From Pseudomonas serbica (GTDB lineage Bacteria > Pseudomonadota > Gammaproteobacteria > Pseudomonadales > Pseudomonadaceae): DNA of 64,000 nt. The notes below the pieces were generated by a model. That model ran no database searches. It saw only the letters and a program-made list of their open reading frames with translations, and had not been told where the DNA came from. Both the position numbers and the translations under genes were made by a program. This document shows positions 60,561 through 64,000 of the stretch, in pieces. Numbering within the stretch: the first letter of the stretch is position 1; every line of letters starts with the position of its first letter. Where the stretch lies: positions 186,001 through 250,000 of the forward strand of contig NZ_JAQIYM010000008.1 in the NCBI RefSeq assembly GCF_028823535.1. Reading direction: 5' to 3'.

Positions 60561-62758
60561 GCCATCCTCCTCTCTGGCGGCCGGAAGGCCTGCGACTCAA
60601 GCCGGTGTACCACGGCAGTGACCTGGACGGTCTCGAGCACCTGCACAGCCTTCCCGGCAAAGCGCCTTTTGTGCGTGGCCCCTATTCGAGCATGTACCCG
60701 GAAAAACCTTGGACCGTGCGCCAGTACACCGGATTCGCGAGTGCCGACGCCAGCAATCAGCGTCTGCGGCAACGTCTGTCCGAGGGCGCAACGGGTATAT
60801 CACTGGCCTTCGATTTGCCGACCCATCGCGGTTACGACTCAAGTGATCTGCAATGGCAGGCGGATGTCGGCAAGACTGGTGTCGCCATCGATAGCGTCGA
60901 GGACATGGCCGAACTGCTAGAGGGCATTGCTCTGGACCAGGTGTCGGTGTCACTTACCATGAACGGCGCAGTGCTGCCGGTGTTGGCAGCGTTCATCGTT
61001 GCCGCCGAAGAATCCGGCGTCGCTGCGACTCAACTCAGCGGCACGATCCAGAACGATATTCTCAAAGAGTTCACGGTACGCAACACCTACATTTTTTCGC
61101 CACAATCCTCAATGCGCATTACCACGGACGTGATCGGCTACTTGAACGAACACGTGCCGCGCTTCAACCCGATTTCGGTGTCCGGCTATCACTTTCAGGA
61201 GGCCGGTGCGGATGCGGTGCTGGAGCTGGCATTGACCTTGGTCAACGCCAGGACCTATGCCGAGGAGGTGCAAAAAAGCGGGCTGGACCTGCAAAGTTTT
61301 TGTGAACGAATCAGTTTCTTTTTCGGCATCGGCAGCGACTTTTTCACCGAAATCGCCAAGTGTCGCGCGGCCCGTCTGCTCTGGTCTGAAATCACCCAGG
61401 CCCTGAACGTGCAGAGTGAAAAAGGCCGGGCACTGCGCATGCACTGCCAGACCTCAGGCTGGTCGCTCTGTGCTCAGGATCCGCTCAACAATGTTACGCG
61501 CACCACCGTCCAGGCCATGGCCGCGGTATTTGGCGGTACACAGTCTCTACACACCAATGCCTGGGACGAAGCCTTGGCCTTGCCCAGTGAGGCGTCGTCC
61601 AGGTTGGCCAGCAATACCCAGCATATCCTGCAGCAGGAAACCGGACTTTGTGATGTAGTCGATCCGTGGGCGGGGTCCTACATGATGGAATCCCTGACGG
61701 CGCAAATAGCTGTGCAGGTTCGCCAACGGATGGCAGAAATTGATGCCCAGGGCGGGGTGTTCCAGTCGATAGCGTCCGGTTGGATCAGTCAGGCCATCCA
61801 CCTTCAAGCCTTAGCCACCCAGGTCCGACTTGATCGTGGAATACAACGGCGTGTTGCTGCAAGTGAGCAAGCGCTCGCGGCGCCAGAGTCAGCGTCTGCG
61901 TCAGCCGTGGACAGCCAGGCACTGCGCGACCGACAGTGCCGACGCCTTAATCGCTTACGCCTGACTCGCGACACTGCTCGGGTTCAAATTCTTCTGGATT
62001 CGATCACTGAGTGCGCTCGCTCCGGTCAGGGCAACCTGCTGCAGGAGACCATCGCTGCCATCCGGGCGCGGGCGACCCTCGGCGAATGCACCCAGGCCCT
62101 GGAAAAGGTATGGCCACGCTTCCGGCAGGACCTGAGCTTTCATGCAGACTTTTACGGTCCCTCTGTGAGTGACCACCCGGGTTGGGCGCAGGTAGGTGCG
62201 CGCCTCTCGACCTTTGTCGCGCACCAGGCTCGGCCGCCGAGAATTCTACTAACCAAACTAGGCCAGGACGGACATGACCGCGGTATTCGGCTCATTGCTG
62301 CGGCGCTTGCCGATGCCGGCTTCGAAGTGCGCCTTTTGCCCTTGTTTCAAACACCGATTCAGTTACTGGATTCCTTGGATGAAGAAAACCAAGTGGACCT
62401 GATCGGGATTTCGAGCCTGGCGGGGGGGCACCAAGAATTACTCACTGAACTGTTGAGCTTGTTGAAAAAATGTGAACTCGACATATCGGTAATCGTGGGG
62501 GGAATCATTCCAGAGGCCGATGCGCGTCAGTTGCTGGACCTTGGGGTCAAGGCCTGTTTCGGTGCAGGACAGGAAATGATTGAAATTATTCAACAGATGG
62601 TCGATTTGCTCGTTCCCCCTCATTCGCAGCTCGGCACATCAAATCAACCCCACTCTGAGGAACCGTTAATGTTCCATACTCCGTCAGTAACGCCACGTGA
62701 CTGCGATTGGTGTAACTCACTCACCGTAAACGATGATAGGGAACCGTCAATTCAATAA
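60557..62758 (+). CDS. Methylmalonyl-CoA mutase with fused B12-binding domain
   Basis: 733 aa single-chain mutase. The TIM barrel has WTVRQYTGFASADASN (Tyr of the active site), LAFDLPTHRGYDSSD, GTIQNDILKEFTVRNTYIF, SSMRI (CoA-carboxylate Arg) and ISGYHFQEAGADAV (catalytic His), as in true methylmalonyl-CoA mutases rather than isobutyryl-CoA mutases. The C-terminal domain carries LTKLGQDGHDRGIRLIA (cobalamin His) and LIGISSLAGGH. It interconverts succinyl-CoA and methylmalonyl-CoA with adenosylcobalamin. A tail of about 50 residues after the B12 domain contains a CDWC motif and is not normal for the family. ATGA overlap couples it to the LnmK-like gene; the pair seems to be under NitA/sigma54 control. 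Confidence 0.92.
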   Translation: MSHPPLWRPEGLRLKPVYHGSDLDGLEHLHSLPGKAPFVRGPYSSMYPEKPWTVRQYTGFASADASNQRLRQRLSEGATGISLAFDLPTHRGYDSSDLQWQADVGKTGVAIDSVEDMAELLEGIALDQVSVSLTMNGAVLPVLAAFIVAAEESGVAATQLSGTIQNDILKEFTVRNTYIFSPQSSMRITTDVIGYLNEHVPRFNPISVSGYHFQEAGADAVLELALTLVNARTYAEEVQKSGLDLQSFCERISFFFGIGSDFFTEIAKCRAARLLWSEITQALNVQSEKGRALRMHCQTSGWSLCAQDPLNNVTRTTVQAMAAVFGGTQSLHTNAWDEALALPSEASSRLASNTQHILQQETGLCDVVDPWAGSYMMESLTAQIAVQVRQRMAEIDAQGGVFQSIASGWISQAIHLQALATQVRLDRGIQRRVAASEQALAAPESASASAVDSQALRDRQCRRLNRLRLTRDTARVQILLDSITECARSGQGNLLQETIAAIRARATLGECTQALEKVWPRFRQDLSFHADFYGPSVSDHPGWAQVGARLSTFVAHQARPPRILLTKLGQDGHDRGIRLIAAALADAGFEVRLLPLFQTPIQLLDSLDEENQVDLIGISSLAGGHQELLTELLSLLKKCELDISVIVGGIIPEADARQLLDLGVKACFGAGQEMIEIIQQMVDLLVPPHSQLGTSNQPHSEEPLMFHTPSVTPRDCDWCNSLTVNDDREPSIQ
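62669..62758 (+). CDS. Possible internal 29-aa peptide within the mutase 3' end
   Basis: An ATG in frame with the mutase is preceded by GAGGA at 7 nt, so ribosomes could start here. The product would be MFHTPSVTPRDCDWCNSLTV plus nine residues, ending at the mutase stop. It corresponds exactly to the non-homologous tail of the mutase. It may be just a C-terminal extension; separate translation is speculative. Confidence 0.25.
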   Translation: MFHTPSVTPRDCDWCNSLTVNDDREPSIQ

Positions 62759-63181
62759 TGCGCCCCTGTGGGGAACACAACGAGAGCTGTTGTGGATCAA
62801 TTATCGCGAAACATCATTTGCCGACGACGCTACATAGATTATAGATATGAATTCACTACTCGAAATAGACGCTGCGGCGCCGACAGGTATTACTATATTT
62901 GTCACTGACATCACCATCACAATAAATCATCTGTGATATCACCGCCGCACGCTTTTATAGTGCAGAAACAAACAATTTCTTATCACCAATTCATTGACTA
63001 GTTCACATCGAGACAATGTGATGACCCGATAGTTTATAACGCATTAGTCATTAAGCTACGTTGTTGATTTTTTCTCAACCGAAAGCGGCCAAAAACTCCG
63101 TTGCCTGTATTGGTCAAGCTAATTATTTTGGACAACAGATCACTGTCCGGTTCAACTCCTAATAATAAGAGGAAGATGAAA
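62759..63181. promoter_or_regulatory. AT-rich intergenic region before the D-2-hydroxyacid dehydrogenase
   Basis: About 420 bp, clearly more AT-rich than the genes around it. It holds operator copy 6 (63064-63078) and a GAGGAAG ribosome binding site. I see no tRNA or supportable small gene. Confidence 0.55.
63064..63078. promoter_or_regulatory. LysR-type operator TTGA-N7-TCAA, copy 6
   Basis: TTGA-TTTTTTC-TCAA, identical to copy 4, followed by GGCCAAAAACTCCGTTG, about 105 bp before the dehydrogenase start. Confidence 0.7.
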
Positions 63182-64000
63182 ATGCGTATCGCCGTCCTTA
63201 ACGATATTCACAATGCCTACGAAAATACCGCAGGCATCAGCCGACTGCGTGAACACGCACAGGTCAAAATCTTCACCGATCCCCTTAGTGGGCCCGGCGA
63301 TCTGAAAGGCTACGATGCGGTCATCGCCAATCGTGAGCGCACTTTGTTTACTGCCGAGTTCATGGAACAAGTACCGGAACTTCGCATCATCGCTCAAACC
63401 GGTAATCACGCTTACCACATCGATCTTGAGGCCGCGCAGCGGCTTGGTATCGTGATTGCCAAGGCGACTGGAGGATTCTGCACCAGTGCAGGCGAGTTCA
63501 CGTTCGGATTGATGATGGCCTTGATGAGAGAAATCCCATGGGTCGACAGCGCCGTCAAACGCGGTGAATGGCCAACGCCTATGACTCGGGTCCTGCGCGG
63601 CAAAACGCTGGGCATTGTGGGTATGGGTAACATCGGTCGTTACGTATCACAGGTTGCCCAAGTATTCGGCATGAATGTCGTAGCGTGGGGGCCGAGGCTG
63701 ACGGCGGAAGACGCTGCGGCGGTTGGAGCCCAGGCATTGGAACTGGATGAGCTGATGAGACAGTCCGATATTGTTTCGGTACATGCCACGTTGGCTCCAG
63801 AATCCCGCGGGTTGATTGATGCGCGCCGCCTGGCCCTGATGAAACCATCCGCCTACATCATCAACACTGCGCGCGGCCCGATTATCGATGAAGACGCTCT
63901 TGTGCGAACTCTTGCGGAGGGACGGATCGCTGGCGCTGCACTGGATGTGTTCGATCAGGAGCCCTTGCCAGAGGGGCACGCCTTGACCGGTCTTTCGAAC
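63182..64000 (+). CDS. D-2-hydroxyacid dehydrogenase family protein (partial, 3' end outside window)
   Basis: 273 codons are present. The NAD-binding motif is GIVGMGNIGRYVSQVAQVFGMNVVAWG, the catalytic Arg is in INTARGPIIDEDAL, the Glu region in GAALDVFDQEPLP, and IIAQTGNHAYHIDLEAA with SAGEFTFGLMMALMRE matches the family core. The catalytic His near the C-terminus is beyond the edge. Such enzymes reduce 2-ketoacids to D-2-hydroxyacids or the reverse. The operator places it in the putative LysR regulon with the hydroxyisobutyrate-dehydrogenase-like enzyme. GAGGAAGATGAAA precedes the start. Confidence 0.9.
   Translation, partial: MRIAVLNDIHNAYENTAGISRLREHAQVKIFTDPLSGPGDLKGYDAVIANRERTLFTAEFMEQVPELRIIAQTGNHAYHIDLEAAQRLGIVIAKATGGFCTSAGEFTFGLMMALMREIPWVDSAVKRGEWPTPMTRVLRGKTLGIVGMGNIGRYVSQVAQVFGMNVVAWGPRLTAEDAAAVGAQALELDELMRQSDIVSVHATLAPESRGLIDARRLALMKPSAYIINTARGPIIDEDALVRTLAEGRIAGAALDVFDQEPLPEGHALTGLSN

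Noticed and set aside
62847..62936. 29-codon frame in the AT-rich region after the mutase
   Set aside because: No ribosome binding site and repetitive Ile/Thr composition at the end.

Overview
The window looks like chromosomal DNA of a Pseudomonas, probably of the P. fluorescens/P. putida side of the genus. The signs are two OprD-type porins, a DUF2790 small exported protein, a Pseudomonas-style REP hairpin, GC-rich coding with AT-richer promoters, and a Nit1C nitrilase cluster. I see no rRNA, tRNA, CRISPR array, phage or intact insertion sequence. This is a catabolic/accessory region: almost every gene is an enzyme of CoA-thioester or carboxylic acid metabolism, a transporter, a porin or a one-component regulator.

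Layout. (1) 1-11.5 kb: an MHS-type transporter (cut by the window edge), aldehyde dehydrogenase, OprD porin, a GcvA-like LysR regulator, a 3-hydroxyisobutyrate-dehydrogenase-like enzyme, and a six-gene CoA operon (OB-fold protein, thiolase, SDR, enoyl-CoA hydratase, thioesterase, CoA-transferase). These promoters share a TTGA-N7-TCAA operator, which recurs before a muconolactone-isomerase-like gene (20.4 kb) and a D-2-hydroxyacid dehydrogenase (63.2 kb), so they look like one LysR regulon. (2) 11.5-16 kb: a broken B12-binding domain, the sulfite reductase operon cysI-DUF934, an orphan copy of the NitA operator, and an MFS transporter. (3) 15.8-21.4 kb: SDR, a truncated catC remnant, HxlR regulator, Old Yellow Enzyme, MFS, a catC-like gene, then cytochrome c and TetR fragments. 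(4) 21.4-27.9 kb: an itaconate catabolic operon (ich, acyl-CoA dehydrogenase, MmgE/PrpD, ict, ccl) with a divergent ItcR-type LysR; three TTAA tetrads 11 bp apart in the divergent promoter recur before an MFS gene at 46.9 kb. (5) 27.9-34.9 kb: two further LysR regulators, SnoaL-like protein, DUF2790 protein, MFS, cupin oxygenase, an unknown protein and a metallo-beta-lactamase-fold hydrolase. (6) 34.9-48.2 kb: a second OprD and a long beta-oxidation module that resembles the levulinate (lva) phosphotransferase/ACAD pathway for 4-hydroxy acids, with a FadR-type GntR regulator and paired operators. (7) 48.4-51.1 kb: an aconitase-superfamily two-subunit hydro-lyase with an atypical small-subunit loop, and an isocitrate-lyase/PEP-mutase family enzyme.

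(8) 51.4-62.8 kb is the most striking part. A complete Nit1C cluster (nitB-nitH, minus strand; the family is linked to growth on cyanide as nitrogen source) is divergent from nitA, a sigma54-dependent activator. Directly after nitA lies a two-gene operon encoding an LnmK-like double-hotdog acyltransferase/decarboxylase and a complete methylmalonyl-CoA mutase. nitB and this second operon each have a near-identical sigma54 promoter (TGGCACG-N4-TCGCT) and a TACGAAWATTCGTW palindrome about 120 bp upstream of it. I infer that NitA controls both operons, which would tie a methylmalonyl/propionyl unit to the nitrilase system. (9) The window ends inside a D-2-hydroxyacid dehydrogenase gene.

All functions are read from motifs, family resemblance and context; no database search was possible.
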